DNA from: SFFI01 sp964398655
Lineage (GTDB): Bacteria; Bacillota; Clostridia; Saccharofermentanales; DTU023
Reading direction: 5' to 3'
NCBI GenBank assembly: GCA_964398655.1
Contig: CAYNNG010000017.1
Location: 1-37,842, forward strand
DNA length: 37,842 nt
Shown: positions 1 to 8,759 of the stretch, in pieces
Numbering within the stretch: the first letter of the stretch is position 1
How the letters are laid out: each line of letters starts with the position of its first letter
The notes under the pieces: model-generated
Databases searched by the model: none
The model's input: the letters and a program-made list of their open reading frames with translations, nothing else
Told to the model about the DNA's origin: nothing
Program-made: the position numbers and the translations under genes

Positions 1-79
1 AAGTTGCATTTAGTCCTACAGCAAAATCCACTTGGAATTAAGTCTTACACTCCATATTAGCCTACTCAATCAGAAAAAA

Positions 80-116
80 AGCATGTCTAGACATGCTCCG
101 AAAAATTTGGTAAAAT
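80..116 (+). promoter_or_regulatory. rpoB promoter with palindrome over the -35 box
   Basis: An extended -10 element (TGGTAAAAT, 108-116) lies 17 nt downstream of a -35-like TAGACA (88-93, 5 of 6 matches to TTGACA). The -35 box sits inside a perfect 18-bp palindrome, AGCATGTCTAGACATGCT (80-97), preceded by seven A residues. Transcription would start near 123. The palindrome may be an operator, or a terminator hairpin for the opposite strand, where it is followed by a T-run. Promoter use is inferred. Confidence 0.55.
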
Positions 117-135
117 ACTCTACTGTGTCACTATG

Positions 136-275
136 CCTAAAAAGCCGTCTGCTTTTTGGGCGGAAGTCCAAGTAAGACTTCCCAGAAGCTGCTGAGACGC
201 AGAATTTATAGGGTGATTATAGCACATTGAACAGTGCCGTCAAGCTGGACGGCACAAGCCGTTGACGAAACGGCT
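136..275 (+). promoter_or_regulatory. Structured rpoB 5' leader with three hairpins
   Basis: Three inverted repeats lie between the predicted promoter and the rpoB start: 136-145 with 151-160 (10 bp including one T-G pair), 234-241 with 248-255 (8 bp, GTGCCGTC/GACGGCAC), and 257-263 with 269-275 (7 bp, AGCCGTT/AACGGCT). The last two are adjacent and end about 6 nt before the ribosome binding site. They could control translation or be RNA processing sites. I do not recognise a known ribosomal-protein leader or riboswitch. Confidence 0.45.
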
Positions 276-295
276 AGGTCGAGAGGTAATCGTTG

Positions 296-3200
296 ATGGT
301 AAAACCGGTTCAGTATGGACGCGCCACCAGAATGTCTTACGCCAAGATTGACGAAGTCATTGATATCCCCGATTTGGTAGCGGTGCAAAAAGATTCCTAC
401 CAATGGTTCTGGGATAAGGGTTTACAGGAAGTATTTGATGAAGTTTCTCCAATTACGGACTATTCCGGCGATGTGGAGCTCTCTTTTATGGAGGCGGAGT
501 TTGATCCCAGCCACCCCAATAATCCTATCAGAGTCAGCAAAGAGAGAGATGAGAACTACGCCGCGCCTTTGCGGGTAAAAGTTCGTCTCCACAATAAGAA
601 AACCGGTGAAGTTAAGGAGCAGATGATCTTTATTGGGGACTTCCCCATAATGACCGACACCGGTACCTTTATTATCAATGGCGCCGAGCGGGTAGTAATC
701 AGCCAGATCGTCCGTTCTCCCGGTGTTTACTTTGATTCCCGCAAGGATAAAAACGATGTCACCTTATTCAGCTCTCAGTTTATCCCCAACCGGGGTGCTT
801 GGCTGGAATATGAGACTGATGCCAATGGCTTGGTCTGGATTCGGGTAGACCGTACCCGTAAGTTCCATATCACGATCTTGCTCCGGGCTCTGGGCTATTC
901 TACAGATGAAGAACTGTCTGAGCTCTTCGGTGGCGAAGCCCGTATTATGCAGACCGCCGAGAAGGATGGCTGCCGCAACCAAGAAGAGGGCTCTCGGGAG
1001 ATGTTCCGTAAGCTCCGTCCGGGTGAGGTTTATACCACGGAAGGCGCTAAGACCTATATCGAGAATATGCTCTTTGACCCCAAACGCTATGACCTGGCGC
1101 ACGTGGGTATTTATAAAGTCAATAAGAAGCTGGCCCTTTACAATCGCCTGCCTGGCCATGTCTGCGCGCAAAACGTGGTGGATGACCAGGGCGAGTTGCT
1201 CTGCCGGGAAGGGGATATCTTCGACCGGGAGACCGCTCGAGCTATCCAATATGCTGGTGTTAATGAAGTCTTTATCCATCCTGTTACCTTCATCGGTCAC
1301 CAGCGCTTTGTGGACGATCGTACCTTGAAGGTTAACGGCAACAACCGGGTAGATCTCTTGACCTACCTGGGCCGTTTCTTTGAAGCAGACGAATTGGCCG
1401 ATATTGATCCCGAAGAGTTAGATATTACAGAGTTAGTTTATAAACCGGTCTTGGATGAGCTCATCCAAGACTTCCAAGCCGATCCCCAAGAGAAGAGCCT
1501 AAAAAACATGCTCAGAGAGGCCCGTTACCTGCTCTTGCCCTTCCACCTGACCATGGACGATATTATTTCTTCCATCTCTTATTTTATTGGCTTGGAATAC
1601 AATGTGGGCGAAATTGACGATATCGACCACTTGGGCAACCGCCGTATCCGTTCGGTTGGTGAACTGCTGCAGAACCAAGTGCGTATCGGCTTCTCCCGCA
1701 TGGAGCGCAACATCCGTGAACGCATGCAATCCATGCAGGATTTAGACAGTGCGACTCCCCAGCAAATCGTCAACTCCCGGCCTGCCTCGGCGGTCATCAA
1801 GCAATTCTTCGGCTCTTCCCAGCTGTCGCAATTCCTGGACCAGCCTAACCCCCTGGCCGAGATTACCCATAAACGCCGTTTAACGGCCTTAGGCCCCGGT
1901 GGTCTGTCTCGTGAGCGGGCTAACTTCGAAGTGCGTGACGTTCACTCTTCGCAGTACGGACGGATGTGCCCCATCGAAACTCCAGAAGGACCTAACATTG
2001 GTTTGATTAACTCCCTGGCCATTTACGCCAGAATTAATAAGTACGGCTTCATTGAAACTCCCTACCGCATTTACGACCGGGAGAAGGGTGTGGTTACCCG
2101 CGAAGTCCGCTACATGACGGCAGATGAAGAAGACCTCTACAATATTGCCCAGGCCAATGAACCCCTGGATGAGCAAGGTGCCTTCATCAATAAAAAGGTC
2201 GTTTGCCGCTGGCGTGACCAATTTAAGGAACTGGATCCTTCTGAGATTGAATACATGGACGTTTCGCCCAAGCAGCTAGTCTCGGTCGCGACCTCCTTGA
2301 TTCCTTTCCTGGGCAACGACGACGCGAACCGGGCCCTCATGGGTTCCAACATGCAGCGTCAGGCTGTTCCGCTCATTCAGACCGAGGCTCCTTACGTGGG
2401 AACTGGTATGGAATACCGGGCGGCTAAGGACTCCGGAGTCTGTGTAGTTGCCAAGCATCCTGGTATCGTCAGCCATGTTGCTGCCGACACTATTACCATT
2501 ACCCGCGATGACGGCACGGAAGATGTATACGAACTGCAGAAGTACCAAAGGTCTAACCAGGGAACCTGCGATAACCAGCGCCCCCTAGTCAAGAAAGGGG
2601 AGAGGATTGAACAAGGCGAGATTATTGCCGACGGTCCCTCTACCGACAATGGCGAGCTGGCTCTGGGCCGCAATGCCTTGATCGGCTTCATGACCTGGGA
2701 AGGCTATAACTTTGAAGACGCGGTTCTGATTTCTGAACGCCTGGTTCAGGACGACGTTTACACATCCATTCATATTAGTGAATATGAGTGTGAAGCCCGT
2801 GATACCAAGCTGGGACCCGAAGAAATCACCCGCGAGATTTCCAATGTGGGTGATGATGCCCTGGCCAACCTGGACGAAGAAGGTATTGTGCGGATTGGTG
2901 CTGAAGTGCGGGCTGGCGACATTCTGGTCGGTAAGATTTCTCCTAAGGGTGAAACTGAGCTTACCCCCGAAGAGCGTCTCTACCGCGCAATCTTTGGTAA
3001 AAATATCCGTGAAGTCCGCGATACCTCCACCAAGGTCCCTCACGGTGAGTCCGGCATCGTAGTAGATGTGCATACCTTCACGAGAGAAAACAACGATGAA
3101 TTAAAGCACGGCGTCAATAAGATGGTCCGGGTCTACGTAGCCCAGAAGCGTAAGATTTCTGTAGGCGACAAGATGGCTGGCCGTCACGGTAACAAGGGTG

Positions 3201-4057
3201 TTATCTCCCGGATTTTGCCGGTAGAAGACATGCCCTTCATGCCTGACGGCACACCCCTGGACATCGTTTTGAACCCTCTGGGCGTACCTTCCCGTATGAA
3301 CATTGGTCAGCTCCTAGAGGTCCACATGGGCCTGGCAGCCAAACGTTTGGGCTGGAAGATTGCCACCCCCGTATTTGACGGGGCCTCAGAAAAGGACGTT
3401 TCTGAAGCCTTCAAACAAGCGGGCATCTCCCCAGATGGTAAAACCGTTCTCTACGACGGCCGTACCGGTGAGCCTTTCGAAAACCGTATCACCGTCGGAT
3501 ACATGTACTATCTCAAGCTCAACCACTTGGTTGACGATAAGATCCACGCCCGGTCCATCGGACCCTATTCCTTGGTCACCCAGCAGCCTCTGGGCGGTAA
3601 AGCTCAGTTTGGCGGCCAGCGTTTTGGTGAAATGGAAGTTTGGGCTCTGGAAGCATACGGCGCGGCCAACAGCCTGCAAGAGATCCTTACCGTCAAGTCC
3701 GACGATATCCAAGGCCGGACCAAGACCTACGAGGCCATTGTTAAGGGCGCGAATATCCCTGAACCTGGTATCCCAGAGGCCTTTAAGGTTCTGGTCAAAG
3801 AAATGCAGTCTCTGGCGCTGGACGTAGAAGTATATTCTGCGGACGAAACCAAGATGGAGCTGCCAGAGAATGATGATGAGGACGATGTAGATCCCGCCAA
3901 GATTCGCGAGTACTTTGGCAGAGCCGCTGCCGTAGGCCTCGGCCAATCCGGCTTCACTGCAGGTTCCCTCGCTGAGGATGGTGAACTGGAGGAAGATGGA
4001 GACTACTTGGACGATGATTACACGAACGATGACGATGATGATAGCGATTTGGATTAG
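296..4057 (+). CDS. rpoB: DNA-directed RNA polymerase subunit beta
   Basis: Beta subunit of the transcribing core enzyme, 1253 residues. The rifampicin pocket is clear at residues 506-537 (begins GSSQLSQF, ends GPGGL), as is the downstream IETPEGPNIGLI motif. The C-terminus carries an acidic tail of Asp/Glu runs (about residues 1195-1253). The start is ATG 296, preceded by GAGAGG (281-286); an in-frame TTG one codon earlier has no better spacing. It is followed 18 nt later by rpoC, the usual bacterial operon order. No ribosomal protein gene is visible upstream; the gene has its own promoter and leader. In the rifampicin pocket, Thr530 replaces the Ser found at E. coli position 531, and Pro517 replaces Asn518. 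Identity is certain. Confidence 0.99.
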   Translation: MVKPVQYGRATRMSYAKIDEVIDIPDLVAVQKDSYQWFWDKGLQEVFDEVSPITDYSGDVELSFMEAEFDPSHPNNPIRVSKERDENYAAPLRVKVRLHNKKTGEVKEQMIFIGDFPIMTDTGTFIINGAERVVISQIVRSPGVYFDSRKDKNDVTLFSSQFIPNRGAWLEYETDANGLVWIRVDRTRKFHITILLRALGYSTDEELSELFGGEARIMQTAEKDGCRNQEEGSREMFRKLRPGEVYTTEGAKTYIENMLFDPKRYDLAHVGIYKVNKKLALYNRLPGHVCAQNVVDDQGELLCREGDIFDRETARAIQYAGVNEVFIHPVTFIGHQRFVDDRTLKVNGNNRVDLLTYLGRFFEADELADIDPEELDITELVYKPVLDELIQDFQADPQEKSLKNMLREARYLLLPFHLTMDDIISSISYFIGLEYNVGEIDDIDHLGNRRIRSVGELLQNQVRIGFSRMERNIRERMQSMQDLDSATPQQIVNSRPASAVIKQFFGSSQLSQFLDQPNPLAEITHKRRLTALGPGGLSRERANFEVRDVHSSQYGRMCPIETPEGPNIGLINSLAIYARINKYGFIETPYRIYDREKGVVTREVRYMTADEEDLYNIAQANEPLDEQGAFINKKVVCRWRDQFKELDPSEIEYMDVSPKQLVSVATSLIPFLGNDDANRALMGSNMQRQAVPLIQTEAPYVGTGMEYRAAKDSGVCVVAKHPGIVSHVAADTITITRDDGTEDVYELQKYQRSNQGTCDNQRPLVKKGERIEQGEIIADGPSTDNGELALGRNALIGFMTWEGYNFEDAVLISERLVQDDVYTSIHISEYECEARDTKLGPEEITREISNVGDDALANLDEEGIVRIGAEVRAGDILVGKISPKGETELTPEERLYRAIFGKNIREVRDTSTKVPHGESGIVVDVHTFTRENNDELKHGVNKMVRVYVAQKRKISVGDKMAGRHGNKGVISRILPVEDMPFMPDGTPLDIVLNPLGVPSRMNIGQLLEVHMGLAAKRLGWKIATPVFDGASEKDVSEAFKQAGISPDGKTVLYDGRTGEPFENRITVGYMYYLKLNHLVDDKIHARSIGPYSLVTQQPLGGKAQFGGQRFGEMEVWALEAYGAANSLQEILTVKSDDIQGRTKTYEAIVKGANIPEPGIPEAFKVLVKEMQSLALDVEVYSADETKMELPENDDEDDVDPAKIREYFGRAAAVGLGQSGFTAGSLAEDGELEEDGDYLDDDYTNDDDDDSDLD

Positions 4058-4075
4058 GAATGAGGGGTAAATAGC

Positions 4076-7000
4076 ATGGCTGAAATTAAGAACTTTGAAA
4101 GTATTGGCATCAGTTTAGCCTCTCCGGAAAAAATCTTAGAGTGGTCTCACGGGGAAGTCACCAAACCAGAAACAATTAACTACCGCACGCTCAAGCCTGA
4201 GCGTGACGGTCTCTTTTGCGAACGCATTTTTGGACCTACCAAGGACTGGGAATGCCACTGCGGTAAATATAAGAAGATCCGCTATCGCGGCATTGTCTGC
4301 GACCGCTGCGGAGTAGAAGTAACCCGGGCCAAGGTCCGGCGGGAGCGTATGGGCCATATAAAGCTGGCTGCTCCCTGCTCGCACATTTGGTTTTTCAAGG
4401 GCACACCTTCACGTTTAGGTCTGGTCCTGGACATGAAGCCGCGGGACCTAGAGAAAATCCTCTACTTTGCCGCCTACATCGTCTTGGATCCGGGCCAAAC
4501 GGACTTTGCCTATAAAGAGCTGATCACTGAAGGTCAGTATCGTGAAGCAGAAGCCAAATATGGCCGCAACTCCTTTGATGCCCGTATGGGCGCGGAAGCG
4601 ATCAAGATTATCCTGGACGACCTGGATATCGACCAGATGGCAGTTGATCTGCGCGAAGAAATGCGTCAGTCCAAGGGCCAGAAGAAAATTCGTCTGATCC
4701 GCCGCTTGGAGGTCATTGAAGGCTTTGCCAAATCCGGAAACAAACCTTCTTGGATGATTTTGGACGTTCTGCCGGTCCTGCCGCCAGAGCTGCGTCCTAT
4801 GGTCCAGCTGGATGGCGGTCGTTTTGCGACTTCTGACCTCAACGACCTCTACCGTCGGGTAATTAACCGTAATAACCGTCTGTCCAAATTGATGCACTTA
4901 GGGGCCCCCGAAATCATCATTCGCAACGAAAAGCGGATGCTGCAAGAATCTGTGGATGCCCTGATCGACAACGGCCGCCGTGGTCGTGCCGTTACCGGCG
5001 CAGGAAACCGGAGACTTAAATCCTTGTCTGACCTGCTTAAGGGTAAACAAGGACGTTTCCGTCAAAACCTTTTGGGTAAGCGGGTTGACTACTCTGGCCG
5101 TTCCGTTATCGTTATCGGACCTAACCTCCAGATGCACCAGTGCGGCCTGCCCCAGGAAATGGCCTTGGAACTGTTTAAGCCCTTTGTCATGCACGAGCTG
5201 GAAAAGCGGGAGCTGGCCCACAACATGAAATCTGCCAAACGCATGGTTGAGCGTGCGGATGACGCAGTTTGGGAAATCCTGGAAGATGTCATTAAGGACC
5301 ACCCTGTCCTGCTCAACCGGGCACCTACCCTGCACAGACTGGGTATTCAAGCCTTTGAGCCTGTACTGGTTCAAGGCCGGGCTATCAAGCTCCACCCCTT
5401 AGCCTGTACGGCCTTTAACGCCGACTTTGACGGTGACCAGATGGCTGTGCACCTTCCCCTGTCCGCCGAAGCCCAAGCCGAAGCCCGCTTCTTAATGCTG
5501 GCCTCCGGCAACCTGCTTAAACCCCAGGATGGTAAGCCTGTTACCGTGCCTACACAGGACATGGTTTTGGGTATTTACTATCTCTCCATGGTGGATGACA
5601 GCTGCAAGGGCGAGGGCGGTATCTATATGGACCTGGATGAAGCCATCATGGCATACGACAAGGGTGACCTGGAGCTGCATGCCAAGATTAAGGTCCGCCT
5701 ACAGGGTGAGAAAGACGGCAAGCCTTTCCAGCAGACCGTTTCCTCCTCCTTGGGACGCTTTATCCTCAACTCTGTGATTCCTCAAGACCTGGGCTATGTT
5801 GACCGGACCATTCCCGGCAACGAATTGGCCTTGGAGATTGACTTCCTCTGCGGTAAAAAGCAGTTAGGACAAATTATTGCGCGGGCTATTAACAAACACG
5901 GGCTCAACGAGTCAGCCCACATGTTGGACCGTATTAAGAGCCTGGGTTACCATTATTCCACCCTGGGTGGTATTTCCATTGGTATCTTTGACATGGTTGT
6001 TCCAGAAGTTAAGGAAGCCATGATCAAAGATGCGGAAGCCAAGGTAGAGAAGATCAACCGCCAATATGAGCGCGGTATCCTGAACGATGACGGTCGGTCT
6101 CGTGCCGTCATTGATGTCTGGCGCCGCACCACAGATGATATTACGGAAGCTTTGAAGGCCAACTTAGGACCCTACAACCCCGTCTTCATGATGTCTAACT
6201 CGGGCGCACGCGGTAACATCAACCAGATCAAACAGCTGGCCGGCATGCGCGGCAACATGGTAGATACCTCTGGACGTACCCTGGAGATCCCCATCAAATC
6301 CAACCTGCGTGAAGGCATGGCTGTTTATGAGTTCTTTATCTCTTCTCACGGTGCGCGTAAGTCCCTGTCCGACACCGCGCTTAAAACGGCTGACTCTGGT
6401 TATCTGACCAGACGTCTGGTAGACGTAGCTCAAGACGTGATCGTGACGGAAGAAGACTGCGGTACCAGAGAATTTATTGAAGTTGGTCCTGTAGCTGTAG
6501 GATCGGGCGCCAACCGTAAGGTTATTGAACGCCTGGCGGATCGTATTTCTGGCCGCTACGCTGCCAGGGATATTATCCACCCTGAAACCGGCGAAGTTCT
6601 GGTACCGGAAAACACCATGATTTCCGCTGACCAGGCTGAACTCATCGAAGAACTTAACTTCAAGAAGATTCCTATCCGGTCCAACCTGACCTGTGAGTCC
6701 CGACATGGGGTTTGCGCCCACTGCTATGGTAAGAACCTGGCCACGGGCGGCCACACTGTCGTAGGCGAGGCTGTAGGTATTATGTCTGCCCAGTCCATCG
6801 GTGAGCCTGGTACACAATTAACCCTGCGAACCTTCCATACCGGCGGTGTTGCCTCCTCTGACGACATTACGCAGGGTCTTCCCCGTATTGAAGAGCTCTT
6901 TGAAGCCCGTAAACCTAAGGGCCAGGCCATTATTGCCGATATTAGCGGCACGGTTCACCTGCAGGAAGATGAAAACCGCAAGCGCCAAGTTACCGTTACC

Positions 7001-7627
7001 AACGAAGAAGGGGATGTGCAAAAGCTTAATATCCCCATCAACACTACTTTGCTGGTCGAAGATGGTGAGTTTGTGGAGGCTGGTGACCTCATTACGGACG
7101 GTTCCGTTAACCCCCATGACATCATGACGATTAAGGGACCCCGTGGAGTTGCGACCTACATCATCAATGAAGTGCTCAAGGTCTACAAGAACAACGGTGT
7201 TGACATAAACGATAAGCATATTGAAATTATCGTGCGCCAGATGCTGCGCATGGTTAAGGTGGAAGACCCCGGTGATACGGACTTCCTCACTGGCACCAAT
7301 GTTGACTACTTTGTCTTTAAGGACACCAACGAGCGGATGATTGCTGAAGGTAAAGAGCCTGCGGTTGGTGAACGCGCCCTCATGGGTATCACTAAGGCCG
7401 CTCTGGCTACGGAATCCTTCCTGTCTGCCGCCTCCTTCCAAGAGCAGACCCGAGTACTTACCGACGCTGCCCTCAAGGGCAAGGTTGATAAGCTGAAGGG
7501 CCTGAAAGAGAACGTCATTATTGGTAAGCTGATCCCTGCCGGTACAGGTATGCCGGACTACCGCAATATCACGGCGGTACCGGATGTGCCGGAGAACCAC
7601 GATCTTCTGCAGATGGCTGCCAATTAA
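4076..7627 (+). CDS. rpoC: DNA-directed RNA polymerase subunit beta'
   Basis: Beta' subunit of RNA polymerase, 1183 residues. The N-terminal zinc site is visible (Cys60, Cys62, Cys75, Cys78), as is the catalytic Mg-binding NADFDGDQ motif at residues 448-455 with Asp450, Asp452 and Asp454. A second Cys cluster (CESRHGVCAHC) follows toward the C-terminus. The length fits the compact Firmicutes form without the large insertion found in proteobacteria. Start ATG 4076 has a GAGGGG ribosome site 9-10 nt upstream. It is co-transcribed with rpoB and closed by the terminator at 7666-7704. Confidence 0.99.
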   Translation: MAEIKNFESIGISLASPEKILEWSHGEVTKPETINYRTLKPERDGLFCERIFGPTKDWECHCGKYKKIRYRGIVCDRCGVEVTRAKVRRERMGHIKLAAPCSHIWFFKGTPSRLGLVLDMKPRDLEKILYFAAYIVLDPGQTDFAYKELITEGQYREAEAKYGRNSFDARMGAEAIKIILDDLDIDQMAVDLREEMRQSKGQKKIRLIRRLEVIEGFAKSGNKPSWMILDVLPVLPPELRPMVQLDGGRFATSDLNDLYRRVINRNNRLSKLMHLGAPEIIIRNEKRMLQESVDALIDNGRRGRAVTGAGNRRLKSLSDLLKGKQGRFRQNLLGKRVDYSGRSVIVIGPNLQMHQCGLPQEMALELFKPFVMHELEKRELAHNMKSAKRMVERADDAVWEILEDVIKDHPVLLNRAPTLHRLGIQAFEPVLVQGRAIKLHPLACTAFNADFDGDQMAVHLPLSAEAQAEARFLMLASGNLLKPQDGKPVTVPTQDMVLGIYYLSMVDDSCKGEGGIYMDLDEAIMAYDKGDLELHAKIKVRLQGEKDGKPFQQTVSSSLGRFILNSVIPQDLGYVDRTIPGNELALEIDFLCGKKQLGQIIARAINKHGLNESAHMLDRIKSLGYHYSTLGGISIGIFDMVVPEVKEAMIKDAEAKVEKINRQYERGILNDDGRSRAVIDVWRRTTDDITEALKANLGPYNPVFMMSNSGARGNINQIKQLAGMRGNMVDTSGRTLEIPIKSNLREGMAVYEFFISSHGARKSLSDTALKTADSGYLTRRLVDVAQDVIVTEEDCGTREFIEVGPVAVGSGANRKVIERLADRISGRYAARDIIHPETGEVLVPENTMISADQAELIEELNFKKIPIRSNLTCESRHGVCAHCYGKNLATGGHTVVGEAVGIMSAQSIGEPGTQLTLRTFHTGGVASSDDITQGLPRIEELFEARKPKGQAIIADISGTVHLQEDENRKRQVTVTNEEGDVQKLNIPINTTLLVEDGEFVEAGDLITDGSVNPHDIMTIKGPRGVATYIINEVLKVYKNNGVDINDKHIEIIVRQMLRMVKVEDPGDTDFLTGTNVDYFVFKDTNERMIAEGKEPAVGERALMGITKAALATESFLSAASFQEQTRVLTDAALKGKVDKLKGLKENVIIGKLIPAGTGMPDYRNITAVPDVPENHDLLQMAAN

Positions 7628-7665
7628 AGGAACTTTGCAGCTAAAATAAACGTAGTATAAATAAG

Positions 7666-7704
7666 AGGTGCCTCTCACGCCTGAGCGCAGAGAGGCACCT
7701 TTTC
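7666..7704. terminator. Rho-independent terminator after rpoC (possibly bidirectional)
   Basis: A perfect 11-bp stem (AGGTGCCTCTC 7666-7676, GAGAGGCACCT 7690-7700) with a 13-nt loop is followed by TTTTC. It lies between convergent rpoC and the minus-strand HAD gene, so it may serve both. Confidence 0.85.
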
Positions 7705-7728
7705 TATTATAGGGATTACTAGAGCTCG

Positions 7729-8574
7729 CTAAAAACCGCGGGCATGCAGATAGTGCATGACAAAGGAGGGAACATGCTGGACAGTACCTTGAGCCCAGGA
7801 CTTTACGGCAGGTACCGCATCCTCCATCGCATAGGAATGACCGGCTAAGGCCAGCATATCTCGATCATTGTAGTTGTCGCCAAAACACAAGACCTGGTCA
7901 GGGCGCAGCCGGAGCTCATCTAGGACGTAACGCAGAGCCCTGCCTTTAGAAGCCAGGGTAAAATCCTGCCAGTGACGGCCAGAGATTGCCGCCTGGTATT
8001 TGTCTCCCAACTTGGCAGATAAGTAGTCAGAAATTTCTAAAATCCCGGGAGCCGAATAGGCAGAAATTTTGATGATTGTATCGTTGACCTCCCGGATGTC
8101 ATTAATCATCACAAGCTTGCCCAGGCTCTCGAGGTAGAGATGTTCTTGCTTTTCTGGCAGGGTGAAAAGGTAGGTGGCGTTGAGTCCGGAAATTACCGGA
8201 GTGGCCCCGACTTCTTCTATGGTTTTGAGGATTAGGGGTACGGCTTCGGTGGGCAGGGGAAAACAGCCGATGCTGGTGTGCCCATCGCTGATATGGGCTC
8301 CATTATTGGAGAGAAAAATCACATCGTCAGCATACTCGGCCATGAGGGAGGAAAGATTGGTATAGTGCCGACCAGAAGCGGCGGCAAAGATCAGACCTGC
8401 TTCATGAATGGCGTGGACCATGGCGGGGACGTCGGCTTCCAACTCGGGATAAGACTCCGGCAGAAGCGTGCCATCGAAATCCGACACGATAAGTTTAATC
8501 GGACCTTCTACAGGCGTGCCCGCGGCTAAACGTGTACGCTCTAGGAAATCATGTTCCTTCAAGAATTCCTGCAT
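7729..8574 (-). CDS. Cof-type HAD-superfamily hydrolase
   Basis: A 281-residue haloacid dehalogenase-superfamily phosphatase of the Cof/YbjI type. These are cytosolic Mg-dependent enzymes acting on sugar phosphates or nucleotide-like substrates. Motif I is at residues 30-36 (VSDFDGT; nucleophile Asp32, acid/base Asp34), motif II is SNNG, and the C-terminal GDNYNDRDML supplies the metal-binding acidic residues. The roughly 25-residue N-terminal extension before motif I is longer than usual, but GAGG lies just before this ATG. It is transcribed alone, convergent with rpoC. The exact substrate cannot be read from sequence. Confidence 0.9.
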   Translation of the reverse strand: MQEFLKEHDFLERTRLAAGTPVEGPIKLIVSDFDGTLLPESYPELEADVPAMVHAIHEAGLIFAAASGRHYTNLSSLMAEYADDVIFLSNNGAHISDGHTSIGCFPLPTEAVPLILKTIEEVGATPVISGLNATYLFTLPEKQEHLYLESLGKLVMINDIREVNDTIIKISAYSAPGILEISDYLSAKLGDKYQAAISGRHWQDFTLASKGRALRYVLDELRLRPDQVLCFGDNYNDRDMLALAGHSYAMEDAVPAVKSWAQGTVQHVPSFVMHYLHARGF

Positions 8575-8639
8575 AGTTACCTCATTTCAGGACGGATTGC
8601 GGTTAAAAACTAGGCTTAAACTACTGTGCCCTGAGGCCA

Positions 8640-8732
8640 GGGACAGCCTGCCTTATTATAGGGGAGACTGTCCCAAATTGCAGACTTTAATTTTGCGCCG
8701 CTGCTATATGAGGGACAACTTTTGTCTATAAT
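8640..8732 (+). promoter_or_regulatory. Promoter region of the PlsC-like gene
   Basis: The gap between the divergent HAD and acyltransferase genes holds a consensus TATAAT (8727-8732) 28 nt before the acyltransferase start, with no convincing -35. A 7-bp inverted repeat GGGACAG/CTGTCCC lies upstream (about 8640-8675). The role is inferred. Confidence 0.4.
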
Positions 8733-8759
8733 AGTTAGGGTAAGGAGGCTAGAACTTTT

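Noticed and set aside
764..1300. Long minus-strand open frames inside rpoB, rpoC and other genes
   Set aside because: They lie opposite strongly conserved genes, lack ribosome sites, and show no family resemblance.
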